Assembly: GCA_019683695.1 (NCBI GenBank)
Contig: JADGHX010000001.1
Coordinates: 88,837 to 152,836 of the forward strand
DNA: 64,000 nucleotides
Reading direction: 5' to 3'
From: Steroidobacteraceae bacterium
GTDB lineage: Bacteria; Pseudomonadota; Gammaproteobacteria; Steroidobacterales; Steroidobacteraceae
The notes below the pieces were generated by a model. It was not told the origin of the DNA. It made no database searches and was given only the letters and a program-made list of their open reading frames with translations. The position numbers were made by a program, and so were the translations under genes. This document shows positions 43,749-52,475 of the stretch, piece after piece (position 1 is the first letter of the stretch; every line of letters begins with the position of its first letter).

Positions 43749-44566
43749 AAGCACGCACCGCTCAGTCAGGCTTACCCGCGTCGCTCGCGCAGCGCGCGGG
43801 CGTGGTCGCAAGCTGCACGGCCGCGCTCCTCGGCCTCAGCGCTTGCGGCGGTGTGCAGATCAGGCCGGACGCCTCGTTGCCGAAGCCGCTCATCGTCACC
43901 CTGCCCGCCCGGGTGGGGCTCGTCCTCCCCGAGGAGGCGCGCAACTTCAAGCACACGGAAACGCGCTGGGGCGTGAACTGGACGATCGATCTGGGCCCGG
44001 GGCACACGCACATGATGCAGGAGGTGTTCAAGGACACCTTCGCGAACGTGCAGGAATTCAAGGATCTGGAAGAAGCCCGCCACGCGCAGGGTTTGCTCGC
44101 GATCTTCGAGCCGCTCATCGAGCAGTACGCGTTCGTCACCGCGCGCGAAACCGGCGGCCGGTACTACGCCGTCACCATCCGCTATCGCATCAATCTCTAC
44201 ACGCCAGGCGGCGAGCAGGCGGACAGCTTCACACTCACGGGTTATGGCAACGCCCTCGCAAAGGGCATGTCGAGCGGCAAGCCGCTCGAGAAGGCGAGCC
44301 TTGCCGCGATGCGCGATGCGGCCGCCAAGTTCCTCGTGCAGTTCCCCGAGCTGTCTGCAGGAGAGAAACTCGCGAAGAACGAGCCGATCGTCGTCGAGGA
44401 AATCTCGGCCGCCGATGCGGGTGGCATCGACACGGTGCCCATCGAGGAGACCACCGTCGAAGCGGCGCCACCTCTTCCGCCACCCGCGCCGGCCGCTGAG
44501 CCTGAAGACAAGACGCACTCTTCGCAGCCCGGCTCCACGCCGGCGACCAAACCTTCAGCCTCGTGA
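43745..44566 (+). CDS. Lipoprotein, last gene of the envelope cluster
   Basis: A 273-residue lipoprotein with lipobox LSAC (Cys34). The mature domain (40-220) contains LPARVGLVLPEEARNFKHTE, MMQEVFKDTFANVQEFKDLE and YYAVTIRYRINLYTPGGEQA, an alpha/beta arrangement like auxiliary or assembly lipoproteins of export machines. The tail (225-273) is Pro/Ala/Thr-rich and disordered. Translation starts at GTG 43745, overlapping the VWA2 stop. No family name can be given with confidence. Confidence 0.75.
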   Translation: MKARTAQSGLPASLAQRAGVVASCTAALLGLSACGGVQIRPDASLPKPLIVTLPARVGLVLPEEARNFKHTETRWGVNWTIDLGPGHTHMMQEVFKDTFANVQEFKDLEEARHAQGLLAIFEPLIEQYAFVTARETGGRYYAVTIRYRINLYTPGGEQADSFTLTGYGNALAKGMSSGKPLEKASLAAMRDAAAKFLVQFPELSAGEKLAKNEPIVVEEISAADAGGIDTVPIEETTVEAAPPLPPPAPAAEPEDKTHSSQPGSTPATKPSAS

Positions 44567-44601
44567 TGCTGCGTGCGGCGATCGCCGCTCACGCCGAAGA
44601 T

Positions 44602-44620
44602 GCGGGTTCGATTGACCCGC
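44602..44620. terminator. Hairpin between the cluster and the convergent TPR gene
   Basis: GCGGGT-tcgatt-g-ACCCGC forms a 6-bp stem, and the 14-base self-complementary GCGGCGATCGCCGC lies about 20 bases upstream of it. Both sit in the 55-base gap between the convergent genes. Confidence 0.45.
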
Positions 44621-44621
44621 G

Positions 44622-45971
44622 TCAGTTGCTCGCGGTCTGCTGCTTCACCTTGACGAGAATGATCTCGCGCCAGGTCACGTTGGGCGTGTCGACGGGCTCG
44701 CCGTTCACGAAGCGGGGCGCGTAGCGCGCCTTCTTCATGGCCGAGACCACGGCCTTCTGCGCAGATTCGCTCGCGTCCGCACTCACGGTCTGCACATCGC
44801 TCGTGCGTCCATCGCGTGTCACGGTGTAGCGCAGTTCGACATAACGCTCTTCGGATTCATCCGGCCCCAGGCGTGAACGCCGTGCCGATGTGGGCGGCGG
44901 GCGATAGGCGAGCAGGCGCGGCATCTGCAGCAGCTCGACGGCGTTCGCCTCGCTCAGCGCCTTCCAGGCTTCGCGATAGGTATCCAGGCCCTTGGTCAGC
45001 GCGCCGGCGCTCATGTACCAGTCGCCCAGCTCGACGAGCGTCTGGCCGCGCTTTTTCTGGTCCACCGGCGTTGCGCCCTCGAGCGCATTCAGCGCAAGAC
45101 GCAGCGCGCGCTCGCCATCGGGGTTCAGGCGCTGACCCTCCGAGCTGATGGGCATGTCGTTGTCGACGAACGGGTCCGGCGCTGTGGGCACCTCCTCGGC
45201 GCCGTTCACGAACTCGAGGCGATAGCTGCGCGCGATGCCCAGCAGCGGATCCACGGCGAGCGTCGTGCCGCGACCGCCGGACTTTTCCGCGATGGTGAGT
45301 GCGCGGGCATACATGAGCCGCGCGGTCGTGTATCGGCCAATCTGCTCGAGCCAGCGGCCGTAGCGGTCGAGCGGCTTCAGCATCCGGACGTCGTTCTTGC
45401 CGTAGGCAGTTTCGGCGACGCGCAGCGCATACTGCTGTTCCTTCTCCGCCTCGTTCATGAGATTCAGCGCGATGTAGCTGGAGATGAGCGGATCGAGAAT
45501 CTGCAGCTGACCGGCATTGAACAGCCCGTCGAGATTGCGACTGAGATCGACCGCCCGCTTCAGCGCAACTGAGGCGTCCACGTACTCGGCTTCCGCAAAA
45601 TGCGCGGCGCCCAGGCCGTGCAGTGGTCGCAGCAGCTGCCGGTCCGTGGCCCCGCCCGTGGCTTCGAGGATCTCGAGGCTGCGCTGGTAGTCCTTCTCCG
45701 CGGCCTCGTAGTTCTTTATCCGGTAATACACCGTGCCGCGGTTCGTGAGCGGATTGGCGAGCGCGCGATCGTTCTCGCCGTACTGCTCGATGGTCATCTT
45801 GACGAGGCGGTCTGCGACCGGCAGGGCCTCTTCATAGCGCCGGGTATCGAAGAGCTGGCGAAATTCGCGGTAAACGGCCTGACGCTCCTCGTCCGTGACT
45901 GCAAGGGCGGTCTGGGCGCCCGCCCAGACTGCCAGACATGCCGTGAGCCAACGGATCGTGTGCCTCTGCAT
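44622..45971 (-). CDS. Periplasmic TPR protein with TonB-like C-terminal domain
   Basis: A 449-residue exported protein with a cleavable-looking signal (MQRHTIRWLTACLAVWAGAQ, cleavage near TALA). Residues 30-250 and 310-345 contain TPR-like helical pairs (ALANPLTNRGTVYYRIKNYE, AEKDYQRSLEILEA). The last 80 residues resemble a TonB C-terminal domain: VELRYTVTRDGRTSDVQTVS, KKARYAPRFVNGEPV. A normal TonB has an uncleaved membrane anchor; here the N-terminus looks like a signal peptide, so a soluble periplasmic role is likely. It is convergent with the envelope cluster and may cooperate with it. Confidence 0.78.
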   Translation of the reverse strand: MQRHTIRWLTACLAVWAGAQTALAVTDEERQAVYREFRQLFDTRRYEEALPVADRLVKMTIEQYGENDRALANPLTNRGTVYYRIKNYEAAEKDYQRSLEILEATGGATDRQLLRPLHGLGAAHFAEAEYVDASVALKRAVDLSRNLDGLFNAGQLQILDPLISSYIALNLMNEAEKEQQYALRVAETAYGKNDVRMLKPLDRYGRWLEQIGRYTTARLMYARALTIAEKSGGRGTTLAVDPLLGIARSYRLEFVNGAEEVPTAPDPFVDNDMPISSEGQRLNPDGERALRLALNALEGATPVDQKKRGQTLVELGDWYMSAGALTKGLDTYREAWKALSEANAVELLQMPRLLAYRPPPTSARRSRLGPDESEERYVELRYTVTRDGRTSDVQTVSADASESAQKAVVSAMKKARYAPRFVNGEPVDTPNVTWREIILVKVKQQTASN

Positions 45972-46639
45972 GGTGACGGTGATCCTAACGCTTCTCGAAG
46001 ACCTAATGCGAGACGAACCCTGCGGCCCGGCGGTGACCGGCCGCTCCATCGCGGCTCGACATCGCTCCATCGCAGCCCGATATCGAAAGCCACGCGCGGA
46101 TGTGCAATCCATGGCAACGCGCGGCACGCATGGGGCTGTGCCAGGCATCAACTCTTCGTTTCCCGTGTCATTCCCGACACGCACTTCGCTCGTCTGCGGC
46201 CGTGGCGCCCAGACACTCGCATGCGCGCGGCGGGCACACGTCGCGTTTGCAATACACCCGTGACTGTCCGCCGTCAGGATCGCTTCCCGGCGGAAACGAC
46301 GAACGTTCCAGTCACTTTCGCAGCAGGTGCCGATCGAACGCGCGGGATGCACATCCGCAAGGATGTGCGCGAACAACGCGCCGGACGGCTTCATGGATGA
46401 CGCCACACACGCGCGGCCCGGGGTACGCAGCGTGTGCTCGAGCGCCTCCGCCGGCATTCTCGGTCGCATCGTGTGTTCCCGACATGGGCGAGGCGGTTCA
46501 GGACGCGGCATTCGCCCGATCCGCGCCATTGCGCCCGCAAGTCCGTAGCGAGAACCGACGTGAACGGGGCGGGCCTCCCGTGGCGAGATGCGTGACGCCC
46601 CGCTAAGCTTCCGGAAAACCAACAAGAACCGAGCATCTG
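45972..46639. other. 668-base region without a convincing gene
   Basis: Open frames here have Arg/Cys/Pro-rich, non-protein-like translations. Visible structure is limited to a near-perfect 21-base tandem duplication (46043-46063 and 46064-46084, 18 of 21 identical) and a hairpin CGTGTC-attccc-GACACG at 46164-46181. It must contain the promoters of the two flanking divergent genes, but none is clear. A decayed gene or an undetected small RNA is possible. Confidence 0.4.
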
Positions 46640-47353
46640 ATGGCGGAAACGGGAACCCGGGTCGCGCTGCTCGCCGGCGCGAGTGGCCTGGTCGGTGGAT
46701 ATCTGCTGGACGCACTCCTGGAGAGCGGCGATTTCAGCCGCGTGTTCGCGGTGACTCGCCGTCCGCTGGGCCGCGAGCATTCGCGGCTCGCGAACCGCAT
46801 CGTGCTGTTCGACAAGCTCGAATCCCAGCTCAAGGGCCAGACGTGCGATGTCGCGTTCTGCTGCATCGGCGCCCCACTGGGCAAATCCGGCTCGGAGCGC
46901 GCCTTGAGGCAGGTGGACTTCGATTACGTGCTGGCGATTGCGCGTGCAGCGCGAGCGGGCCAGGCGCAACGCTTCGTCGTGGTGACCTGCGCGGGCGCGG
47001 ACCCGGGCTCGCGCGATCTGCGCCTGCGTGTGAAGGGCGAGGTGGAGCGCGAGCTGGAAGCGCTCGGCTTCCCGTCGCTCGACATCATCCAACCGGGCCG
47101 GCTTCTCGGCTGGCGCAAGCAGGTGGACGTGCACCAGCTTGCCGCGACCTTGCTGATGCCGCTCATCAACCCGTTGCTGGTCGGCGCGCGCCTGCCGCAT
47201 CGGGGCATTCCGGCACGCACCGTGGCGGCGGCCATGCTCGGCGCTGCGCGCTCCGGGCGGCGCGGTGTGTATCGCTATACGTACGGTGCGTTGAACGCCC
47301 TCGCCGTGAGCAAACCCGCGCTCAGTCCGAGGGCACAATCCGTCGCGCGGTGA
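46640..47353 (+). CDS. NAD(P)-binding Rossmann protein (TIP30-like)
   Basis: A 237-residue short-chain-dehydrogenase-like protein. The dinucleotide motif is LLAGASGLVGGYLL at residues 10-23. The layout (CDVAFCCIGAPLGKSGSERA, FVVVTCAGADPGSRDLRLRV, LDIIQPGRLLGWR) matches the atypical SDR group that includes TIP30/HTATIP2 and bacterial YbjT-like oxidoreductases. The usual Tyr-x3-Lys is not obvious, so it may bind nucleotide without classical SDR catalysis. Its 3' end overlaps the convergent VanZ-family gene by 32 bases. Confidence 0.82.
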   Translation: MAETGTRVALLAGASGLVGGYLLDALLESGDFSRVFAVTRRPLGREHSRLANRIVLFDKLESQLKGQTCDVAFCCIGAPLGKSGSERALRQVDFDYVLAIARAARAGQAQRFVVVTCAGADPGSRDLRLRVKGEVERELEALGFPSLDIIQPGRLLGWRKQVDVHQLAATLLMPLINPLLVGARLPHRGIPARTVAAAMLGAARSGRRGVYRYTYGALNALAVSKPALSPRAQSVAR

Positions 47354-48527
47354 GATTGATCCGGTCGCGCGCCCACACGAGCGCGGCCGCCGCCAGCACC
47401 ACTGCGGGGCCAAAGAGCTGCGCGCTTCGCCCGGGCTGCCATGCCTGCGCAATCTCCACGAGCAAGGTCGTAGTGAGCATGCCGATGACCGTGGCTTTCA
47501 ACGACAGGCGTGCTTCGCGCAGCAGCCATACCGCGCCCGTGTAGAAGAAAGCCATCTCCAGCAGGCCGGGGTCGCCGCTGCCGAGTCGTGCCGTGAGCGG
47601 CGGCAGCGTGGTCCATTCGAACCGCGGCACCTGCGCGGAAAAAGCGAACGGTGCGAGCGCGAAGAACACGAACGCAGGCAGGGCCCACACCACAGCGAGC
47701 CGATACGCCGCCTGCTCCGGTGCGTGCAGCACCTGCCAGATCATCGGCAACGCGAGCAACAGTGCGAGGCATTCGTTCAACTCCAGCCGCTGCTCGCGAA
47801 ACACGATGCGCGCAATGAGAACGAGTGCCGCAAGCGCGAAGAACAGCCGCCAGAAACTTTGCGGCCGCAGCTGACTGCGCAGGACGGCACCGACAAGAAT
47901 GTAGCTAGCGAAGAAGCCCGCGAACGCGCCGCTCGACCAGTGCCAGTCGAGCGCGCGCTCCGGATTGCTGAAGTACCACACGAAGCGCGTCGTCGGCATG
48001 AAGGGCGCCGCATGGGATGCGATCCAGATCGCGATGATGAGCACGGCAACCACATCCGCACGCGCGGAACGCAGTTCCGGCAGCGCAGGCTGCAAACCGA
48101 GCCCGCGCGCACTGAGTGCAAGGAGCGCAGCGGAGCCGGCGCTCAGCGCGTTCAGGATCACATCTGTGATCGAGGGGTCTCGCGTTGTCGTGGTCACCTG
48201 CAAGCACTCGATGAGAGTCGATAGCGCGGCGCCAACACCCAGGGTGAAGAGCACGCGGCGTACCACGCCCCAGCGGCGCGGTGTGAGCGAGGCGACCAGC
48301 GCGCCGAAAGGCAGGTAGAAGATGAGGTTCGCCACCAGATCCGTGCGCGGCGGCTTGCGCCAGGTGAGGCTGCGCGCAAGATCGTCCGCACCGAAGGCGC
48401 CGAGCCGGCCGATGTCGAAATCGAACGGGTAGAGCGACGCGTAGAACATGAACAGCACGGTGAACGACAGCAGCCACACAGTGGCTCGCCGCAACGCGCG
48501 CTCGGATGCACTTCCCCGGATGTTCAT
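47322..48527 (-). CDS. VanZ-family integral membrane protein
   Basis: A 401-residue membrane protein with about ten hydrophobic segments. The first 130 residues match the VanZ-like domain (MFYASLYPFDF, DLVANLIFYLPFGALVASL, TLIECLQVTTTTRDPSITDV and a downstream LNALSA). The remaining membrane helices have no recognisable function. VanZ relatives affect envelope drug resistance but the mechanism is unknown. The start at 48527 is the ATG before the first membrane segment. It is divergent from the GGDEF-EAL gene. Confidence 0.82.
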   Translation of the reverse strand: MNIRGSASERALRRATVWLLSFTVLFMFYASLYPFDFDIGRLGAFGADDLARSLTWRKPPRTDLVANLIFYLPFGALVASLTPRRWGVVRRVLFTLGVGAALSTLIECLQVTTTTRDPSITDVILNALSAGSAALLALSARGLGLQPALPELRSARADVVAVLIIAIWIASHAAPFMPTTRFVWYFSNPERALDWHWSSGAFAGFFASYILVGAVLRSQLRPQSFWRLFFALAALVLIARIVFREQRLELNECLALLLALPMIWQVLHAPEQAAYRLAVVWALPAFVFFALAPFAFSAQVPRFEWTTLPPLTARLGSGDPGLLEMAFFYTGAVWLLREARLSLKATVIGMLTTTLLVEIAQAWQPGRSAQLFGPAVVLAAAALVWARDRINLTARRIVPSD

Positions 48528-48681
48528 GTGTGCCCAGTGTAACGTGACCCAGTTAACATTCCGGTGGGGAGAGTGGACCTCACACTTGGCTACATTGACG
48601 TAACGCTCACAAGGCTGCGTGCGTTTTGCGAAAAAATCACACCGGGGAACGCGCACACCAGCCTGAAGCTGACCAATCCGG

Positions 48682-51525
48682 ATGATTGACTCTGTATTCA
48701 AGAGCCGCATGGGACGGCGGATCGCCATTACGTTCGTCGTGGCCACTGTGGTTCCCCTTGTGGTGCTCACCGCGCTGGCGGCGCAGACGGCGGCCGAAAC
48801 GGCCGCGAACCTGGCCGAGCGGCGCCTGGTCGGGGTGAGTCAGGCCTACGCACGCAGCTTGCGCTCGCGTCTGGGTGCGGCGGAAACCATCGCGCAATCC
48901 CTCACGGCGCGCGACGTGGGCTACGACGGCTCCCTCCTCAAGCAGCAGATCGTCAATTCACGCGCCTTCAAGACCGCGGTCGTGGTCGATCGTGACGGCC
49001 TGCTGGCCGGGGGCGACTCCGGTCTGAAACCCACGCCGGCGCAGATGCTGGCCCTGGAAGCCGGGCGCACGGTCGTGATGCGCGCCGTGATCCAGGGGCA
49101 GCAACCAACACTGTTCCTCGTCCGCGGGGTGATCGCGGGCGGGCAGAGCCGCCTCGCGTATCTGGAGCTCGCGGCGGACTGGGTGTGGAAAGACCTGAGC
49201 ACCCTGCAGTCGAACGGCACGCCCGTCGCCGTCGTCGACGCGGACGGCGCCGTCCTGCAGTCCACCGTGCCGCTGCTCGAGGAAACCGGCGCGATGTTCG
49301 GCGAGCACATCAAGCGCACCAGCGCCAGCAATGCGCCGAGCCACGCCATGTCGTGGCACGGCTCCGGCGAGGAGTGGATGGGCGTGCTCACGCATCTGCC
49401 CCTCGTGGATGAGCGCATCACCACGGTGCCCTGGGCGGTCGTGGCGCTGGAGCGGCGCGTGTCCGTCTTCGCGCGCTCGCGGGAGATCTGGGGCCTGCTG
49501 CCCTGGGGCATCGGGCTCGCCGTGCTGCTCTCCGCGATCGGCGCCACCTACCTCGCCCGGCGCAACCTCCCGGCGCTGCGGCTCATCGAAAACGGCCTGC
49601 GCGGTCTCGCGAACCGCAAGTTCGACCGGCTGAGCGTGGATGCGGTCGACGAGCCGCGCGAGCTCCTGCGCACGTTCAACGCGTGCGCCGCGAGCCTCGA
49701 GGAGCGGTTTCGCGCGATGGAAACGCTGGCCGAGATCGACCAGTTGCTGCTCGGGCCGGCGGAACTCGAGCAGATACTGGAGTCCATTCTGGAGCGCGTG
49801 CAGGCCGTGACGCGTTGTCACAGCGTGAGCATCACGCTGCTGGACGTGGACGCGCGCGGCCGCGGCCGCATCTATCTCGCGGCCAACGGCCACACCGGCC
49901 TGCCCGTGAGCCGCGTCGAGCTGGACGACGACATGCTCGCAACGCTCGAGGCAGAAACCGAAGGTCTCACCATCACCCGCTGCGAGGAGCGTCGCCACAG
50001 CTTTCTGCGGCCCATGAACGAGATCGGCTCGGAGTTCTTCTGGGTGTGGCCGGTGATGCCGGAGGATCGCGTCGGGGCCATTCTCGCGGTGGGTTACCGC
50101 GAAGCGCCCGCGCTCGATCCCCACGTGGCCGAGTGTGGCAGCGAGTTCGCTCACCGCCTCGCCATGGCGCTGTCGAAAAACGCGCGCGACGAACGCCTGC
50201 ATCGCCAGGCGCACTACGATCCGCTCACCGCATTGCCGAACCGCCTGCTGTTTCTGGATCGGCTCAACCAGGAGCTGGCGAGCGCCACCGCGGGGCTCAG
50301 CCGCGGCGCGCTGCTCTACATCGACCTGGACCACTTCAAGAGCGTGAACGATTCGGTGGGCCATCCCGCCGGCGACCAGCTGCTCACCATCGTGGCGCAG
50401 CGCCTGCGCTCCTGCGTGAAGGAAGGCGATACGGTTGCACGCCTCGGCGGCGACGAATTCACGGTCATCCTGCGCAACGTCATCGATCCGGACGCGGCGC
50501 GCGCCGTTGCCGAGCGCATCATCGAGTCCCTCCAGCTTCCGGTGAATCTCGGCGGGCGTGATCAGTACGTGTGCGCGAGCATCGGTATCACGCTGTTCCC
50601 CGACGATGGCATGACCATCGAAGAGCTGATGCGGAACGCCGACACCGCCATGTACCGCGCGAAGGATCTGGGTCGCGGCCGCGCCCAGTTCTTCGATGTG
50701 AACATGACGGTGAAGCCCTCCGCCCCCACGGAGACCGGTCTGCATCGGGCGCTCCGCCGGCGCGAGTTCTCGCTGTTCTACCAGCCGCAGTTCTCGATTG
50801 CGGACGGGAGCCTTGCGGGCCTGGAAGCGTTGCTGCGCTGGCAGACGCCGCGTGACGGTGTGCGCTTCCCCGGAGACTTCGTGCCCGCGGCGGAAGAGAG
50901 CGGGCTCATCGTCGACATTGGTGGCTGGGTGCTGGAAGCGGCGTGTGCGCAGCTGGCCGAGTGGCGCGAGCAGAACATCGCGCCCCCGCGGCTCGCGCTG
51001 AACGTGTCGGCGCAGCAGCTGAAGCACCCGGAGTTTCCGAAGGTGGTCCGCCGGGCGCTCGACAAGTACAACATTCCGCCGGATCTGCTCGAGCTCGAGC
51101 TGACGGAAAGCGTGTTCGCGGATGAAGCCGCGGGCTCCGCGCTCGTGCGACTCGCGCAAGCCGGCGTGCATCTCGCGCTGGACGATTTCGGCACGGGCTA
51201 CTCGTCTCTCAACTACCTGCGGCAGTACCCGATCGGCACGGTGAAGATCGACCGCACGTTCCTCGAGGAAGTGCCGCAGAACCCGTCGGCGGCCACGCTC
51301 GTGGAGACCATCGTCGTGATGGCGCACGCGCTCGGCAAACGCGTGGTGGCCGAGGGCATCGAAGCGGTGGAGCAGCTGGAGTTCCTGCGCGAACGTCGCT
51401 GCGACGTTGCGCAGGGATACTACCTGGCGCGCCCGCTTACGCCGCCCGCCGTCACCGAGCTGCTTCAGGCCCGCACCATGGCAGTGAACGGGGCCGGGGC
51501 CAGCGAGATTCGCCACGTCGGCTGA
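48682..51525 (+). CDS. Membrane GAF-GGDEF-EAL c-di-GMP enzyme
   Basis: A 947-residue protein. A membrane helix (about 12-34) and a second (270-292) enclose a periplasmic sensor of about 235 residues. A HAMP-like segment, a GAF domain (350-500), GGDEF (505-680) and EAL (690-940) follow. The cyclase motif is intact (ARLGGDEF, residues 589-593), but the product-inhibition RxxD is KEGD. The EAL residues are complete: EALLRW, NVSAQQL, ELTES, DDFGTGYSS, KIDRTFL, AEGIE, QGYYLARP. It could make or degrade c-di-GMP. A c-di-GMP riboswitch lies 0.8 kb downstream. Confidence 0.93.
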   Translation: MIDSVFKSRMGRRIAITFVVATVVPLVVLTALAAQTAAETAANLAERRLVGVSQAYARSLRSRLGAAETIAQSLTARDVGYDGSLLKQQIVNSRAFKTAVVVDRDGLLAGGDSGLKPTPAQMLALEAGRTVVMRAVIQGQQPTLFLVRGVIAGGQSRLAYLELAADWVWKDLSTLQSNGTPVAVVDADGAVLQSTVPLLEETGAMFGEHIKRTSASNAPSHAMSWHGSGEEWMGVLTHLPLVDERITTVPWAVVALERRVSVFARSREIWGLLPWGIGLAVLLSAIGATYLARRNLPALRLIENGLRGLANRKFDRLSVDAVDEPRELLRTFNACAASLEERFRAMETLAEIDQLLLGPAELEQILESILERVQAVTRCHSVSITLLDVDARGRGRIYLAANGHTGLPVSRVELDDDMLATLEAETEGLTITRCEERRHSFLRPMNEIGSEFFWVWPVMPEDRVGAILAVGYREAPALDPHVAECGSEFAHRLAMALSKNARDERLHRQAHYDPLTALPNRLLFLDRLNQELASATAGLSRGALLYIDLDHFKSVNDSVGHPAGDQLLTIVAQRLRSCVKEGDTVARLGGDEFTVILRNVIDPDAARAVAERIIESLQLPVNLGGRDQYVCASIGITLFPDDGMTIEELMRNADTAMYRAKDLGRGRAQFFDVNMTVKPSAPTETGLHRALRRREFSLFYQPQFSIADGSLAGLEALLRWQTPRDGVRFPGDFVPAAEESGLIVDIGGWVLEAACAQLAEWREQNIAPPRLALNVSAQQLKHPEFPKVVRRALDKYNIPPDLLELELTESVFADEAAGSALVRLAQAGVHLALDDFGTGYSSLNYLRQYPIGTVKIDRTFLEEVPQNPSAATLVETIVVMAHALGKRVVAEGIEAVEQLEFLRERRCDVAQGYYLARPLTPPAVTELLQARTMAVNGAGASEIRHVG

Positions 51526-51664
51526 TCACGGCCACGCTGCAGGTCGCGGCTGCTGCCTGCTACGCGGAACATCGCCCCCCGCTGAGTGGACCCGGTTCGC
51601 ACGCCACGGATAACCTCGGGGCAGTTGAGCTGAACCGAGGGCAACCGAGTCGTCAGCGAACCTC

Positions 51665-52159
51665 ATGAGCGTGCGCGGCCTCGTCACTCTCGTCGTGCTT
51701 GCGTTCCTCGCAGCGGGCTGTGCGAGCACGGTGACCACACCCGGCAGCGGCGCGGAGCGCGAATCGGTCACTTCGCGCCTTCGCGAGCCCACACGCGGGG
51801 AGCAGCTCGTGCAGATTGCTCAACGGTTCATCGGCACGCCCTATCGCTACGGCGGCGAAGACCCGCGGGGCTTCGACTGCAGTGGCCTCGTGTTCTACAG
51901 CTTCGATCAGCTCGGCATCACGGTGCCGCGCACAGCCGCCGATCAGCGCAAGGCGGCACGTCCCGTGGATCGGGACGAGCTGACGACGGGCGATCTCCTG
52001 TTCTTCCGCATCAAGCGGCGCGTGGATCACGTCGGCATTTATGCCGGCGACGGGCGGTTCATTCATGCGCCGAGCACCGGGCGCGTCGTGTCGTACGCGT
52101 ATCTGGACGACCCGTATTACAAGAAGCGCTTCGTCAGCGCCGGCCGCCTGCCACCGTAG
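51665..52159 (+). CDS. NlpC/P60 cell-wall hydrolase lipoprotein
   Basis: A 164-residue lipoprotein with lipobox AAGC (Cys19). Residues 45-160 form an NlpC/P60 cysteine peptidase: Cys72 in FDCSGLV, His122 in DHVGIY and His134 in FIHAP complete the triad. Such enzymes (Spr/MepS-like) cut peptide bonds of peptidoglycan stem peptides in the periplasm. Length fits the single-domain lipoprotein subgroup. It stands between the GGDEF-EAL gene and the riboswitch. No operon partner is evident. Confidence 0.9.
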   Translation: MSVRGLVTLVVLAFLAAGCASTVTTPGSGAERESVTSRLREPTRGEQLVQIAQRFIGTPYRYGGEDPRGFDCSGLVFYSFDQLGITVPRTAADQRKAARPVDRDELTTGDLLFFRIKRRVDHVGIYAGDGRFIHAPSTGRVVSYAYLDDPYYKKRFVSAGRLPP

Positions 52160-52197
52160 CCAATCGGCAACGCTTCGGCTTATGTCGTGTCGCTAAG

Positions 52198-52203
52198 TAG
52201 AAT
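52198..52203 (+). promoter_or_regulatory. Putative -10 for the riboswitch transcript
   Basis: TAGAAT, with a weak -35 (TTCGGC, 18-base spacing) upstream, would start transcription near 52210. The predicted leader then carries a CCCCC/GGGGG hairpin (52204-52226) before the riboswitch. Confidence 0.35.
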
Positions 52204-52287
52204 CCCCCGCTGTCGCCGCGAGGGGGTGAGAGTCAGTGCACATAAGGCGGCTTGACGCTCAACCGCGACGCGTTGACACTGATTGCC

Positions 52288-52378
52288 TGAAGTGAAAAGG
52301 GCAAACCCGTCGAAAGGCGGGGACGCAAAGCCACCGGTCTACTGGAGCGCGCTCCTATGACGGCGGGGCTGCCACGGA
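52288..52378 (+). ncRNA. c-di-GMP-I riboswitch (GEMM-I)
   Basis: The aptamer matches the GEMM-I consensus closely. It has AAGGGCAAACCC (the G equivalent to Vc2 G20 is base 52300, predicting c-di-GMP rather than cGAMP). A P2 stem CCCGT-CGAAAG-GCGGG carries the GAAA tetraloop. The invariant GGGACGCAAAGCCACCGG follows, then a P3 with receptor-like CTAC/CCTATGA around GGAGCG-CGCTCC and closing GGCGGGGCTGCC. The gene starts 98 bases downstream. Between them TCCCC (52393-52397) could pair with the GGGGA ribosome binding site (52465-52469), suggesting translational control. On/off polarity cannot be read. Confidence 0.92.
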
Positions 52379-52475
52379 CGCGCCACGCGCGGTCCCCAGC
52401 AGGACCCTCCCGCCATGTCCAGAACGCTCTCCGCACAACCGGCGGGTGTCTGGAACACGGGGTCGGGGAACGAAC

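Noticed and set aside
31305..44566. Type VI secretion accessory cluster
   Set aside because: Kinase, FHA and lipoprotein genes occur in such clusters, but no sheath, tube, baseplate or ClpV gene is present.
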